A DNA stretch of 64,000 nucleotides from Kitasatospora sp. NBC_00240. Lineage in GTDB: Bacteria > Actinomycetota > Actinomycetes > Streptomycetales > Streptomycetaceae. Below, one piece after another: positions 1-8,323 of this stretch. A model generated the notes under the pieces. It saw only the letters and a list, made by a program, of their open reading frames with translations, was not told where the DNA came from and searched no databases. The stretch spans positions 1,860,001 through 1,924,000 of the forward strand of contig NZ_JAPEMU010000001.1 in assembly GCF_026342405.1 (NCBI RefSeq), in the 5' to 3' direction. Position 1 is the stretch's first letter. Every line of letters begins with the position of its first letter. The position numbers were made by a program, and so were the translations under genes.

Positions 1-907
1 CGGTGGCGACGGCGTCGATGGTGCCGTCGGCGAGCGCCTTGCGCAGCGCCAGCACGTCGGCCTCGGTGCGCAGCGGCGGGTTGACCTTGTAGACCGGGTC
101 GTAGCTGCGGACGAGCTCGTCGGTGAGCAGCAGGTGGTGCGGGGTCACCTCGGCGGTGACGTTCCAGCCCTTCTGCTTGGCCCAGCGGATGATCTCCACC
201 GAGCCGGCCGTGGAGACATGGCAGACGTGCAGGCGGGAGCCGACGTGCGCGGCGAGCAGCACGTCCCGGGCGATGATCGACTCCTCCGCGACGGCGGGCC
301 AGCCGCCGAGGCCGAGCTCGCCGGAGACCTGCCCCTCGTTCATCTGGGCGCCCTCGGTGAGCCGCGGCTCCTGGGCGTGCTGGGCGACGACGCCGTCGAA
401 GGCCTTCACGTACTCCAGGGCGCGGCGCATGATGACCGCGTCGTCCACGCACTTGCCGTCGTCGGAGAAGACCCGGACGTTCGCGGCCGAGTCGTGCATC
501 GCGCCGAGCTCGGCGAGCTTCTTGCCCTCCAGGCCGACGGTGACGGCGCCGACCGGCTGCACGTCGCAGTAGCCGGACTCCTGGCCGAGCCGCCAGACCT
601 GCTCGACCACGCCGGCGGTGTCCGCCACGGGGAAGGTGTTGGCCATCGCGTGGACGGCGGTGAAGCCGCCCTTGGCCGCCGCCTGGGTGCCGGTGAGCAC
701 CGTCTCGGCGTCCTCGCGGCCGGGCTCGCGCAGGTGGGTGTGCAGGTCGACCAGGCCGGGCAGGACGACCAGGCCGTGGGCGTCGATGTCGATGTCGGCC
801 TCGACGTCCAGGCCGGTGCCGATGGCCCGGATCAGGCCGTCGGCGATGTGGATGTCCTGCTGGGCACCGTCGAGGATCTGGGCGTTGCGGATCAGGTAGC
901 TGACCAT
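1..907 (-). CDS. pyrC: Dihydroorotase (partial, C-terminus off the window)
   Basis: This enzyme interconverts N-carbamoyl-aspartate and dihydroorotate, the third step of de novo pyrimidine synthesis. The first 302 codons are visible. Near the N-terminus the metal-binding segment reads LVDLHTHLREPG, the HxH motif typical of class I dihydroorotases of the amidohydrolase superfamily. The start is taken as ATG at 907, with GAGGGA about 9 nt upstream. An in-frame GTG at 937 overlaps the pyrB stop as GTGA and is an alternative. It is the third gene of pyrR-pyrB-pyrC and so probably shares their PyrR-responsive leader. The rest of the gene lies left of the window. Confidence 0.95.
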   Translation of the reverse strand, partial: MVSYLIRNAQILDGAQQDIHIADGLIRAIGTGLDVEADIDIDAHGLVVLPGLVDLHTHLREPGREDAETVLTGTQAAAKGGFTAVHAMANTFPVADTAGVVEQVWRLGQESGYCDVQPVGAVTVGLEGKKLAELGAMHDSAANVRVFSDDGKCVDDAVIMRRALEYVKAFDGVVAQHAQEPRLTEGAQMNEGQVSGELGLGGWPAVAEESIIARDVLLAAHVGSRLHVCHVSTAGSVEIIRWAKQKGWNVTAEVTPHHLLLTDELVRSYDPVYKVNPPLRTEADVLALRKALADGTIDAVAT

Positions 908-933
908 GGTGTCGGTTCCCTCGCTGGGCGCGC

Positions 934-1947
934 TCACAGGGCGGCCTCACTGGAGTCGGTACGGGCTTCGGTGCGGGCGGGCTCGGTGGCCCCGTCGGCG
1001 AAGACGGCCCCGCCGAGCAGGAGGTACAGGACGGCCATCCGGACGGAGACGCCGTTGGCGACCTGCTCGACCACGGTGCAGCGCGGGGAGTCGGCCACCT
1101 CGGCGGTGATCTCCATGCCGCGGACCATCGGGCCGGGGTGCATCACGATCGCGTGCTCGGGCAACTGGGCGAGACGGGCGCCGTCCAGCCCGTAGCGGCG
1201 GGAGTACTCCCGCTCGGTGGGGAAGAACGCGGCGTTCATCCGCTCGCGCTGCACCCGCAGCATCATCACCGCGTCGGTCTTGGGCAGCACGCTCTCCAGG
1301 TCGTAGCTGACCTCGCACGGCCAGTTCTCGATGCCGATCGGCACCAGCGTCGGCGGTGCGACGAAGGTGACCTGGGCGCCGAGGGTGGTGAGCAGGTGCA
1401 CGTTGGAGCGGGCGACCCGGCTGTGCAGGACGTCGCCGACGATGGTGATCCGCCGCCCCTCCAGCCCCTGCCGCAGGCCGTTGCCGCCTCCGGCGTTGAG
1501 GTGCCGGCGCATGGTGAAGGCGTCGAGCAGGGCCTGGGTGGGGTGCTCGTGGGTGCCGTCACCGGCGTTGATGACGCTGCCGTGCAGCCAGTCGGACTGC
1601 GCGAGGCGGGCCGGCGCGCCGGACGCGTGGTGGCGGATGACCACCGCGTCGGCGCCCATCGCCTGCAGGGTCAGCGCGGTGTCCTTGAGGCTCTCGCCCT
1701 TGGAGACCGACGAGCCCTTGGCGGAGAAGTTGATGACGTCGGCGGAGAGCCGCTTCTCGGCGACCTCGAAGGAGGTCTTGGTGCGGGTGGAGTCCTCGAA
1801 GAAGAGGTTGACGACGGTGCGCCCACGCAGGGTGGGCAGCTTCTTCACGGCGCGGCCGGAGAGCTGGGCCAGCTCCTCGGCGGTGTCCAGGATCAGCAGC
1901 GCGTCGTCGCGGGTGAGGTCGGCGGCGGAGACGAGGTGGCGCTTCAC
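934..1947 (-). CDS. pyrB: Aspartate carbamoyltransferase catalytic chain
   Basis: It condenses carbamoyl phosphate with aspartate, the committed step of pyrimidine synthesis. At 337 aa it is slightly longer than typical catalytic chains (about 310) because of a C-terminal extension of roughly 25 residues. Visible signatures are the carbamoyl-phosphate loop [12 protein letters not shown] (about 49-60), HPTQALLD (about 137) and HPGPMVRG (about 272). The start is GTG at 1947, with GGAG overlapping the pyrR stop and only 4 nt between the genes, so translation is probably coupled. No pyrI-like regulatory chain is seen here, as expected for Actinobacteria. Confidence 0.97.
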   Translation of the reverse strand: MKRHLVSAADLTRDDALLILDTAEELAQLSGRAVKKLPTLRGRTVVNLFFEDSTRTKTSFEVAEKRLSADVINFSAKGSSVSKGESLKDTALTLQAMGADAVVIRHHASGAPARLAQSDWLHGSVINAGDGTHEHPTQALLDAFTMRRHLNAGGGNGLRQGLEGRRITIVGDVLHSRVARSNVHLLTTLGAQVTFVAPPTLVPIGIENWPCEVSYDLESVLPKTDAVMMLRVQRERMNAAFFPTEREYSRRYGLDGARLAQLPEHAIVMHPGPMVRGMEITAEVADSPRCTVVEQVANGVSVRMAVLYLLLGGAVFADGATEPARTEARTDSSEAAL

Positions 1948-1951
1948 GCGA

Positions 1952-2584
1952 TTACTCCGGGAGGGGCTGGTCGGCGGGCGGCTGGGCGGCGAGGGCCTGC
2001 GAGGAGCGGGCCGCGTAGTCGCGGTCGCCGACCAGGACGGCGTCCCGGCCGTCGGTGTCGGACAGCTGGACCTGGACGGCCTCGCGCAGCGAGGTGGGCA
2101 GGTTCTTGCCCACGTAGTCGGCGCGGATCGGCAGCTCGCGGTGGCCGCGGTCGACCAGGACGGCCAGCTGGACGGCGCGCGGGCGGCCGATGTCGCTGAG
2201 CGCGTCGAGCGCGGCCCGGATGGTGCGGCCGGAGAAGAGCACGTCGTCGATCAGGATGACGAGCTTGCCGTCGATGCCACCGGTCGGGATCTCGGTGTGC
2301 TCCAGCGCGCGGGCGGGCTTCAGCCGCAGGTCGTCCCGGTACATCGTGATGTCCAGGGTGCCGAGCGGGATCTCGCGGCCGGTGATCTGGGTGAGCCTGG
2401 CGTGCAGCCGGCGGGCCAGATGGACGCCGCGGGTGTGGATGCCGAGCAGGACGACGTCCTCGGCACCCTTCGCGCGCTCCACGATCTCGTGGGCGATCCG
2501 GGTCACCACCCGGGCGATGTCGGTGCCGTCGAGCACCTGGTGCGGCGGGCGCGGTGCGGACGATGAATCTCTCACTGTGGTCAT
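1952..2584 (-). CDS. pyrR: PyrR, pyrimidine operon RNA-binding regulator / uracil phosphoribosyltransferase
   Basis: PyrR senses UMP/UTP versus PRPP and binds pyr mRNA; many members retain uracil phosphoribosyltransferase activity. The 210-aa protein has the PRPP-binding signature [13 protein letters not shown] (about 121-133) and the PyrR-type TMYRDDL segment. ATG at 2584 is chosen because AAGGAGGT lies 10 nt upstream; the open frame to 2836 runs through the leader and is not needed. It is first of three genes, and its own leader (2595-2640) has a convincing PyrR binding loop, which points to autogenous control. The C-terminal about 20 residues are Ala/Pro-rich and not family-typical. Confidence 0.96.
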   Translation of the reverse strand: MTTVRDSSSAPRPPHQVLDGTDIARVVTRIAHEIVERAKGAEDVVLLGIHTRGVHLARRLHARLTQITGREIPLGTLDITMYRDDLRLKPARALEHTEIPTGGIDGKLVILIDDVLFSGRTIRAALDALSDIGRPRAVQLAVLVDRGHRELPIRADYVGKNLPTSLREAVQVQLSDTDGRDAVLVGDRDYAARSSQALAAQPPADQPLPE

Positions 2585-2594
2585 GCCGAAGCCG

Positions 2595-2635
2595 ACCTCC
2601 TTCCCCGCCTCACAGGACGGGCCATTAAAGGATGT
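2595..2635 (-). promoter_or_regulatory. Putative PyrR-binding loop sequestering the pyrR Shine-Dalgarno
   Basis: Read on the minus strand, 2617 to 2595 gives UCC-U-G-U-GAGG-C followed by GGGGAAGGAGGU. This fits the PyrR binding-loop consensus UCCnGnGAGGY...AAGR at nearly every fixed base. It folds as CCCG/CGGG closing a UCCUGUGAGG loop, with a CCUU/AAGG lower stem below an asymmetric internal loop. The lower stem includes the AAGGAGGU ribosome-binding site. PyrR binding would therefore hide the RBS, as reported for mycobacterial pyr leaders. Structure and match are read by eye; binding is inferred. Confidence 0.7.
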
Positions 2636-2673
2636 CTGGTAGGGCCTCCCCGGTCGCGGCGGAAGCCTGGGCC

Positions 2674-2679
2674 ATCCTA
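2674..2679 (-). promoter_or_regulatory. Possible pyrR -10 element
   Basis: TAGGAT on the minus strand lies about 90 nt upstream of the pyrR ATG. It would give a transcript start near 2667 and a leader just long enough to contain the PyrR-binding loop. No good -35 hexamer is visible at 17-18 nt, so this is weak. Confidence 0.3.
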
Positions 2680-2803
2680 ACAGCGTGTTCGGGGGCGATC
2701 CGGGGGTGGTTCCCTCCGCTTCGCGACACCGCAGGTCAACCACCGCGCACCGGCGTGGTTCATGCTCCGGACGCGAGCCATTCGCACGACTGCCCCATTC
2801 GGC

Positions 2804-2847
2804 TTGACGCAGATACCTCACTCTACGTAACCTCACAGTGAGTTACG
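2804..2847 (+). promoter_or_regulatory. Candidate bldD promoter with overlapping inverted repeat
   Basis: TTGACG (2804-2809) and TAACCT (2828-2833) are 18 nt apart, a plausible vegetative promoter 120-150 nt upstream of bldD. An inverted repeat, CGTAA-c-CTCAC-a-GTGAG-TTACG (2826-2847), overlaps the -10 and the likely start point. BldD is known to repress its own gene, so this is a reasonable operator. It does not match the published BldD box base for base, so the assignment is inferential. Confidence 0.45.
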
Positions 2848-2958
2848 AGACGCACGTCGAACCCACCGGTAGGGCGTGCCGGGCAGTTGTCGGCCGCACA
2901 GCCGGCGGCCGATCGTGGCTCACCACTCAACGCGAAGCAATCTCGTCCGGGGAGACCA

Positions 2959-3462
2959 ATGTCCAGCGACTACGCGAAGCAACTCGGGGGCAAGCTCCGA
3001 GCGATCCGCACTCAGCAGGGTCTCTCCCTGCACGGTGTCGAGGAGAAGTCCCAGGGGCGCTGGAAGGCAGTCGTCGTCGGTTCGTACGAGCGCGGCGACC
3101 GCGCGGTCACCGTGCAGCGGCTGGCCGAGCTGGCTGAGTTCTACGGCGTCCCGGTCCAGGAGCTGCTGCCCGGCGGCACTCCGGGCGGCGCGGCCGAGCC
3201 GCCGCCGCGCCTGGTCCTCGACCTGGAGAGACTGACCCAGGTGCCGTCCGAGAAGGCCGGTCCGCTGCAGCGCTACGCGGCGACCATCCAGAGCCAGCGC
3301 GGCGACTACAACGGCAAGGTGCTCTCGATCCGCCAGGACGACCTGCGCACGCTGGCCGTGATCTACGACCAGTCGCCGTCGATCCTCACCGAGCAGCTGA
3401 TCTCCTGGGGCGTGCTGAACCCCGACGCGCGCCGGGCGGTGCGCGAGGAGGACGCGAGCTGA
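2959..3462 (+). CDS. bldD: Developmental master regulator BldD
   Basis: BldD is a DNA-binding repressor that holds streptomycetes in vegetative growth; tetrameric c-di-GMP locks two protomers together on DNA. The 167-aa product has an N-terminal XRE-type helix-turn-helix (about 8-65) and a C-terminal domain with the exact c-di-GMP signature RGD (114-116), eight residues, RQDD (125-128), matching the RxD-x8-RxxD motif. The ATG at 2959 follows GGGGAG; the frame is open upstream to 2887 without a better RBS. It is monocistronic, divergent from pyrR and convergent with the next gene. Sequence and length agree with the S. coelicolor protein. Confidence 0.98.
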   Translation: MSSDYAKQLGGKLRAIRTQQGLSLHGVEEKSQGRWKAVVVGSYERGDRAVTVQRLAELAEFYGVPVQELLPGGTPGGAAEPPPRLVLDLERLTQVPSEKAGPLQRYAATIQSQRGDYNGKVLSIRQDDLRTLAVIYDQSPSILTEQLISWGVLNPDARRAVREEDAS

Positions 3463-3485
3463 CGCTCCCCGTCTGCAGAAACGTC

Positions 3486-3527
3486 ACGGCGCGGTGCCTG
3501 CCCGGTCCTCCGGGGGTGCCGCGCCGT
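3486..3527. terminator. Bidirectional hairpin after bldD
   Basis: A 9-bp perfect outer stem (ACGGCGCGG / CCGCGCCGT) encloses a second hairpin, CCCGG-TCCT-CCGGG. It lies between convergent genes and has no U-tract, the usual streptomycete style. Confidence 0.55.
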
Positions 3528-3633
3528 CGGCGTCCCCGGGCCCGCCCGCCAGGGCGGCGCCGAGGCCGGGGCCCGGCGCCGAGGGCCCCGCGCGGCGATG
3601 CCGAGTCGTCGGCCCCCCGGGCGCGACCGCGCC

Positions 3634-4581
3634 TCAGCACACCGTACCGAGGCTGAAGCCAGGCGCCGCCGCGATGCCGGACAGCACGGCCCCGCCGGGG
3701 GTCGGGGTCCAGTCCTGACCCCCGCTCCCCCAGGCCCAGGCCACCTCCCGGTACTCCCCGCAGTCGGCGGCCGCCCCCTGCGAGCCGTGCAGCAGCGCGG
3801 CGCCCGGCAGCTCGCGGGCCAGCCCCGCGCAGAGCACGGCGCAGACCAGGTCCAGGTCCTCGTCGTTGATCCGCACCACGCCGTCCTCCCAGTGCAGGAC
3901 CCGGGCCGCCGCCTCCAACCGCCCGCCCGGCGCGTCGACCGTGCAGCGGAACTCGTACACCCCGAAGCCCGCACCGACCAGGATCCGGCGCAGCACCTCG
4001 GCGCCGCGCTGGTAGGCGTCCCGGACCGGGCGCTGGTCCCGGCCGTAGAGGCCGCCGTCCAGCAGCAGGTCGACATGGCGCAGCGTCAGGCCGCTCTCGC
4101 GGGCCCGGACCAGGCGCGGGACGAAGTCCCCGGCGAGGTCCTCGCCCTGGTACGGCAGCAGCTGGGTCTGCAGCGGCGGGTTCACCAGGTAGCGGTCCCG
4201 GGCGGCCGGCTCGGCCGGGTCCAGCCGGTGCAGCAGGCAGAACTCCTCGAAGTCGACCGGGTGGAACATCCTGGCCCGGACCACCTCGAAGGTGCGGTGC
4301 GCCTCGGCCAGCAGCGCCGCGGTGTCCAGCAGGTAGGTGTCGTAGTCGGCGGCGTCGGCCACGCCCCAGGCGCGGGCCCGCTCGAAGTCCTCACGGCTGG
4401 TCAGGATGCCGGTGATGAAGGCCTGTTCGCTGCACCGCCCCGGCTCCGGCGCGCCCCCCGGGCGCGGGCCCCCACCGGCGGGCAGGCCCTGGTCCGCGGC
4501 GCGGGCGGCCGGCAGGTGCCCCCGGGCCGGCAGCCGGCAGGAGGGGAGTGCGGTGCGGCGGGGGCGGCCGTTGCGGGGCAT
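3634..4581 (-). CDS. Hypothetical protein
   Basis: I do not recognise this 315-aa protein. The first 50 residues are Pro/Arg/Ala-rich and low in complexity, while residues about 51-315 look like a folded soluble domain with a regular mix of charged and hydrophobic residues (for example HPVDFEEFCLLHRLDP and GVYEFRCTVDAPGG). No signal peptide, membrane segment or catalytic motif is evident. ATG at 4581 has AGGAG 7 nt upstream, supporting the long N-terminus. It is convergent with bldD and stands alone. Codon use matches its neighbours. The folded part suggests a real gene. Confidence 0.7.
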   Translation of the reverse strand: MPRNGRPRRTALPSCRLPARGHLPAARAADQGLPAGGGPRPGGAPEPGRCSEQAFITGILTSREDFERARAWGVADAADYDTYLLDTAALLAEAHRTFEVVRARMFHPVDFEEFCLLHRLDPAEPAARDRYLVNPPLQTQLLPYQGEDLAGDFVPRLVRARESGLTLRHVDLLLDGGLYGRDQRPVRDAYQRGAEVLRRILVGAGFGVYEFRCTVDAPGGRLEAAARVLHWEDGVVRINDEDLDLVCAVLCAGLARELPGAALLHGSQGAAADCGEYREVAWAWGSGGQDWTPTPGGAVLSGIAAAPGFSLGTVC

Positions 4582-4906
4582 CGGGGGCTCCTGGGGGCGG
4601 GGGAATCGGGAGCGACGGGGGGTTGCCGCTGCTCCTCTTCCTCCCCACCCTCAGGAGCCGCACACGCACGGCGTGTCACAGCCCTGTAACCAACAGTGAG
4701 CCGTCGGCCACGCCCGGCATCCGCCACTGCGCGCGGGGGGCGCGTTCCCCCCGCCCACCGCTGCCTGGACTCGACGCACGCGGGCGCGCGAAGCGGAACC
4801 CCGGGGCGCGCGGACGCGCCGAACAACCGTCCACGGCGGGCGTCCGGGACGGCGCACGAAGGGCCGGAAGGCACGCGGGCGTCCGGGCGCGCGGGCGTAC
4901 GGCGGG
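4582..4906. other. Intergenic region without a supported gene
   Basis: About 325 bases lie upstream of the hypothetical gene and downstream of the thioesterase-like gene. A relatively AT-rich patch (about 4675-4700) could hold the hypothetical gene's promoter, but no clear -35/-10 pair was found. The remainder is GC-rich with no convincing ORF or hairpin. Confidence 0.4.
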
Positions 4907-5749
4907 TCAGGCGGAGCGCGGGGCCCGCGCGAGCTGCCGGGACTGCGCCACCAGTCGGCCGGACTCGTCCCAGATCTCGGCGTCCTCCTCGAAGTAGCCG
5001 CCGGCCAGGTTGCGGGTGGAGTGGACGACCCGCAGCCAGCCGGGAACGGGCCTGGCCCGCAGATGGACCGTCAGCTCGATGGTCGGCGCCCAGCCGGGCA
5101 GCCCCAGGTCGAAGGTGACCGGCGGCAGGGCGTCGGCGACCAGCAGGAGCAGCAGCGGGTCGGGGTCGCGGCCGTCGGCGAGTCTGAACCAGCCCTGGAT
5201 CCGGCCGTTCTTCGACGGCTGGCCGAGCGCCCAGCCGACGGTGGCCGGGTCGAGCCGCAGGTCGAACCGCTCCAGCAGGGCGGCCTGTTCGATCAGCTGC
5301 GGGGGTGCGTGCTCCATCCCGATGCACTGGTCCGGCGGCGGCAGCTGCGGCGGCTTGGCGCTGGTGTGCACCTCGCCGTCGGCCGTACCCAGGTCGCCGA
5401 AGCTGGCGAGCACCCGCAGCCGCTCGACGGAGCGGCCCTGCTCGTCGGTCTGGCTCAGCGAGGCGGTGCCGGTGGAGAGGCTGCGGCCGCCGCGGATCAC
5501 CTCGGTGCTGACGGTGGCCGGGCCGGGGCGCGAGGCGGAGAGGTAGTACCCGCTGATCGACATCGGGTCGGGGTGTTCGGGGTGCTGCAGGGACAGCGCG
5601 TGGCCGGCCACCGCGAGCAGCAGCCCGCCGTTGATGCCGCCGCCGATCTGCCAGCCGGCGCCGAGCTCGCCGTCGTACAGGCCGGGCCCGTCGGGGCGCG
5701 GGGTCAGGGCGATGCCCTGGTCGAACTCGCTGCGAATCGCCGTGGTCAT
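4907..5749 (-). CDS. Acyl-CoA thioesterase-like (double hotdog) family protein
   Basis: The 280-aa protein looks like the TesB-related thioesterase family with two hotdog halves. The N-terminal half has the GGGINGGLLLAVAGHAL helix region and PMSISGYYLSASRPGP strand typical of these folds; the C-terminal half has PGWAPTIELTVHLRARP and GGYFEEDAEIWDESGRLVAQ, where family members read '..D..lWd..G.lvA.s.Q'. The probable role is acyl-CoA hydrolysis, substrate unknown. ATG at 5749 has GGAGGG about 10 nt upstream. It is transcribed alone, behind the nusB terminator. Confidence 0.75.
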   Translation of the reverse strand: MTTAIRSEFDQGIALTPRPDGPGLYDGELGAGWQIGGGINGGLLLAVAGHALSLQHPEHPDPMSISGYYLSASRPGPATVSTEVIRGGRSLSTGTASLSQTDEQGRSVERLRVLASFGDLGTADGEVHTSAKPPQLPPPDQCIGMEHAPPQLIEQAALLERFDLRLDPATVGWALGQPSKNGRIQGWFRLADGRDPDPLLLLLVADALPPVTFDLGLPGWAPTIELTVHLRARPVPGWLRVVHSTRNLAGGYFEEDAEIWDESGRLVAQSRQLARAPRSA

Positions 5750-5833
5750 GGGTGCTACGCCCTCCGCTGATGAGTGGCCCGGTCGACGAGTTACTCGCCA
5801 GTAGCAGACCCTACTCCACGGCCGGGGACGCGC

Positions 5834-5868
5834 GAAGGCCACCGGACCCAGGAGGTCCGGCGGCCTTC
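5834..5868. terminator. Terminator after the efp-nusB operon
   Basis: GAAGGCC-a-CCGGACC, a 5-nt loop, then GGTCCGG-c-GGCCTTC: 14 bp of stem with one mismatch, 20 nt beyond the nusB stop. Confidence 0.75.
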
Positions 5869-5888
5869 ATGTGCTGCGTCGGGCTGCG

Positions 5889-6329
5889 TCAGTCGCGGCG
5901 GATCGTGGGCTTCAGCTCCATGAACCGCGCGAGCAGGCCGTTGACGAACGCCGGGGAGTCGTCGGTGGAGAACTCCTTGGCGATCTCGACGGCCTCGTCC
6001 AGGACGACGGCGTCCGGGACACCGTCCTCCCAGATCAGCTCGTAGGCGCCGAGCCGCAGGACGTTGCGGTCCGCGATCGGCATCCGGTCGAGGGTCCAGC
6101 CCACCGCGTAGGTGGAGATCAGCTCGTCGATCCGACGAGCGTGCTGGACGTACCCCTCGATCAGCTGCATGGTGTACTCGCCGATCTGCGGGGTGCCCTC
6201 GTCCGGCTTGGGCTCCCGGGCGCGGGCCACCCAGTCGGCGAGGACGCGCTGCGGGTCGACGTCCCGGTGGTCGGCCTCGAAGAGAATCTGGAAGGCTCGC
6301 GTACGGGCCTTGCTACGGGCGGCCGACAC
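5889..6329 (-). CDS. nusB: Transcription antitermination factor NusB
   Basis: NusB pairs with S10 (NusE) on boxA RNA in rRNA antitermination and processive transcription complexes. The 146-aa all-helical protein opens with the family-typical SKARTRAFQILFEAD and has LGAYELIWEDGVPDAVVLDEAVEIAKEF, the NusB core, followed by SPAFVNGLLA. Start is GTG at 6329, four nt after the efp stop, with only a weak RBS, suggesting coupling to efp. The efp-nusB order is conserved across Actinobacteria. Confidence 0.97.
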   Translation of the reverse strand: MSAARSKARTRAFQILFEADHRDVDPQRVLADWVARAREPKPDEGTPQIGEYTMQLIEGYVQHARRIDELISTYAVGWTLDRMPIADRNVLRLGAYELIWEDGVPDAVVLDEAVEIAKEFSTDDSPAFVNGLLARFMELKPTIRRD

Positions 6330-6333
6330 GGAC

Positions 6334-6897
6334 TTACTTCACCCGGCCGAGGTAGCTGCCGTCGCGGGTGTCGACCTTGATCTTCTCGCCGGTGACGATG
6401 AAGAGCGGGACGGCGATCTCGGCGCCGGTCTCCAGCGTGGCCGGCTTGGAGCCACCGGTGGAGCGGTCGCCCTGGACGCCCGGCTCGGTGTGCTGGATGA
6501 GCAGCTCGACCGAGGCCGGCAGCTCGATGTACAGCGGGGCGCCCTCGTACATCGCCACGACGGCCTCGAAGCCCTCGAGCAGGTACTTGGCGGCGTCGCC
6601 GACGACGGCGGGCTCGATGATCACCTGGTCGTAGGTGTCCGTGTCCATGAACACGAAGTTCGAGCCGTCCTTGTACGAGAACTGCATGCCGCGCTTGTCG
6701 ACGCTGGCGGTCTCGACCTTGGTACCCGCGTTGAAGGTCTTGTCGACGACCTTGCCGGTCAGGACCTCCTTGAGCTTGGTGCGCACGAAGGCGGGGCCCT
6801 TGCCCGGCTTGACGTGCTGGAACTCTACGACGGACCAGAGCTTGCCACCGTCGAGCTTGAGGACCATGCCGTTCTTGAGATCGTTCGTGGAAGCCAC
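6334..6897 (-). CDS. efp: Elongation factor P
   Basis: EF-P binds between the P and E sites and rescues ribosomes stalled at polyproline. The 187-aa protein has the three expected beta-barrel domains. The tip loop reads KPGKGPAF (about residues 30-37), the actinobacterial form with a flanking proline after the functional lysine; this class is known to act with an unmodified lysine. Domain III ends TRDGSYLGR, as usual. Start is GTG at 6897 with AGGAG 11 nt upstream. The host proteome here is rich in proline runs (SecD, MltG, the deacetylase partner), so EF-P demand should be high. Confidence 0.98.
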   Translation of the reverse strand: MASTNDLKNGMVLKLDGGKLWSVVEFQHVKPGKGPAFVRTKLKEVLTGKVVDKTFNAGTKVETASVDKRGMQFSYKDGSNFVFMDTDTYDQVIIEPAVVGDAAKYLLEGFEAVVAMYEGAPLYIELPASVELLIQHTEPGVQGDRSTGGSKPATLETGAEIAVPLFIVTGEKIKVDTRDGSYLGRVK

Positions 6898-6956
6898 GGG
6901 CGCACTTACTCCTGGATATAGCTGTCAAGGAACCAAGGGGACGCGTCCTGGCCCCC

Positions 6957-6977
6957 GCCGCGTCAAGGCGACGCGGC
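6957..6977. terminator. Weak hairpin between M24-like gene and efp
   Basis: GCCGCGTC-aaggc-GACGCGGC, an 8-bp perfect stem, starts 8 nt downstream of the M24-like stop and may separate its transcript from efp. Confidence 0.4.
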
Positions 6978-6984
6978 AACGGGA

Positions 6985-8091
6985 CTACAGGGCGAGGAGC
7001 TCCTTGGTGGTGATGGTGAGCAGCTCGGGCCCGCCCTCTTCGAGGGGGCGTACCACGAGCGTGTCCTCGATCCGGACCCCGCCCTTTCCCGGGAGATGAA
7101 CCCCCGGACCGACGGTGACCGGCACGCGATTGTCCAGTTTACCCATGTCTGCGGGACCGAGACGCGGCGCCTCCCGGATCTCCAACCCGATGCCGTGCCC
7201 GACGGGGTGCGGGGAGGCCTCGGAGTGCCCGGCCGCCTGCAGGATCTCCCGCGCGGCCTGGTCGGGTACGCAGCTTTCCACCCCCGGCCCGAGGGCCTCC
7301 CGCCCGGCCCGCTGGGCCCGGAAGACCAGCCGGTGGAGCTCCACCTGCCAGGGCGCCGGGGAGGCGCCGATGACGAAGGTCCGGGCGGTGGAGACGGCGT
7401 AGCCGCGGTACTGGGCGCCGAGCACGACGGTCAGGAAGTCGCCCTCCTCGACCCGGCGGTCGGTGGGCTGGTGGTTCTCCTGCCCGGAGTGGCTGCCGGT
7501 GCCGACCGACACCGGGAAGGCCGCCTTGTCCGCGCCGTGGTCGATCATGCGGCGCTCCAGCTCCATCGCCAGGTGCCGCTCGGTCCGGCCGACCAGGATC
7601 GATTCGAGCAGCTCGCTCAGCGCCTGGTCGGCGATCTCGGCCGCGATCCGCAGGTCGGCGATCTCGTGCTCGTCCTTGACCACCCGCATCCGCTCGACGG
7701 CCCGGCCCAGGTCGGCCAGCCGGACGCCCTCGGCGAGGCCGGCCACCGCGCGGTGCCGGGCCACCGTCAGGTCGTGCTCCTCGACCACCAGGTCGCCCAC
7801 CCGCAACTGGGCGGCGGCCTCGGCGGCGGCGAGCGCGGTGTCGGCGCCGGACGTCACCAGCAGCTGGCCGAGGTCCTCGCCGAGCAGGTGCTCGCCGGTG
7901 TCGTCCGGCGGCAGGTCGTCCGGCAGCGCCAGCAGGGCGCGCTCCCGGGTGAGCAGCAAGGTGGCACCGCACGGGCCGCAGCCGGTGAGGTAGCGGACGT
8001 TCGACGGCCGGGTGATCAGCGCCGCGTCCGCCCCCTTCGCGCTGCAGTTCTCCCTCAGACGCTCCCGCCGGCCCGCGTACGCATCAGACAT
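6985..8091 (-). CDS. M24 (pita-bread) family protein, Xaa-Pro peptidase-like, probably non-catalytic
   Basis: The 368-aa protein aligns along its length with PepQ-type Xaa-Pro dipeptidases, including the creatinase-like N-domain and a C-terminal pita-bread domain, and sits upstream of efp exactly where pepQ lies in other Actinobacteria. Of the five metal ligands of the family, three are replaced: the first Asp by Val223 (LTVVLGAQ), the second by Ser234 (GYAVSTART) and the first Glu by Gly328 (VTVGPG). His299 (VGHGIGL) and Glu342 (VRIEDTLVV) remain. Ordinary metallopeptidase activity is therefore unlikely. ATG start at 8091. A binding or scaffolding role is possible, but unproven. Confidence 0.85.
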   Translation of the reverse strand: MSDAYAGRRERLRENCSAKGADAALITRPSNVRYLTGCGPCGATLLLTRERALLALPDDLPPDDTGEHLLGEDLGQLLVTSGADTALAAAEAAAQLRVGDLVVEEHDLTVARHRAVAGLAEGVRLADLGRAVERMRVVKDEHEIADLRIAAEIADQALSELLESILVGRTERHLAMELERRMIDHGADKAAFPVSVGTGSHSGQENHQPTDRRVEEGDFLTVVLGAQYRGYAVSTARTFVIGASPAPWQVELHRLVFRAQRAGREALGPGVESCVPDQAAREILQAAGHSEASPHPVGHGIGLEIREAPRLGPADMGKLDNRVPVTVGPGVHLPGKGGVRIEDTLVVRPLEEGGPELLTITTKELLAL

Positions 8092-8323
8092 GGGTCGAGC
8101 GTACGGAGAGCGGCGGCGGTTCGCCCGGCGAGCGATCCGGACGGCGGCACGTGTCGGCCCCCGGACCGGGCAGGAACCGGGTCGGGAGCGGGTCGGGAGT
8201 GAGCAGGAACCGGGCGGGGAGCGGGCTGGGAGCGGGTCGGGGCGTGGCCGGGGGCGGCTCGCCGGAGGTCGGTGGGCGGGCCGGGAATGCGTCGGGGAGG
8301 GGGCGTGTTGGAGGGAGCAACGG
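8092..8323. repeat. GC-rich low-complexity direct repeats
   Basis: Between the M24-like gene and the L33/L31 pair, 8165-8280 is built of imperfect repeats such as GGGTCGGGAGCGGG and GAGCAGGAACCGGG. No gene is supported in it; open frames here are artefacts of the composition. Confidence 0.5.

Noticed and set aside
2826..2847. Exact BldD-box assignment
   Set aside because: The dyad does not fit the published consensus register; kept only as a candidate operator.
3598..4689. 363-codon plus-strand frame over the hypothetical gene
   Set aside because: Val/Gly/Gln-biased antisense frame; the minus-strand frame has protein-like sequence and an RBS.
6923..6928. TTGACA upstream of efp on the minus strand
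   Set aside because: No -10-like hexamer at 16-19 nt; the TATAT nearby is too close, so not called as a promoter.
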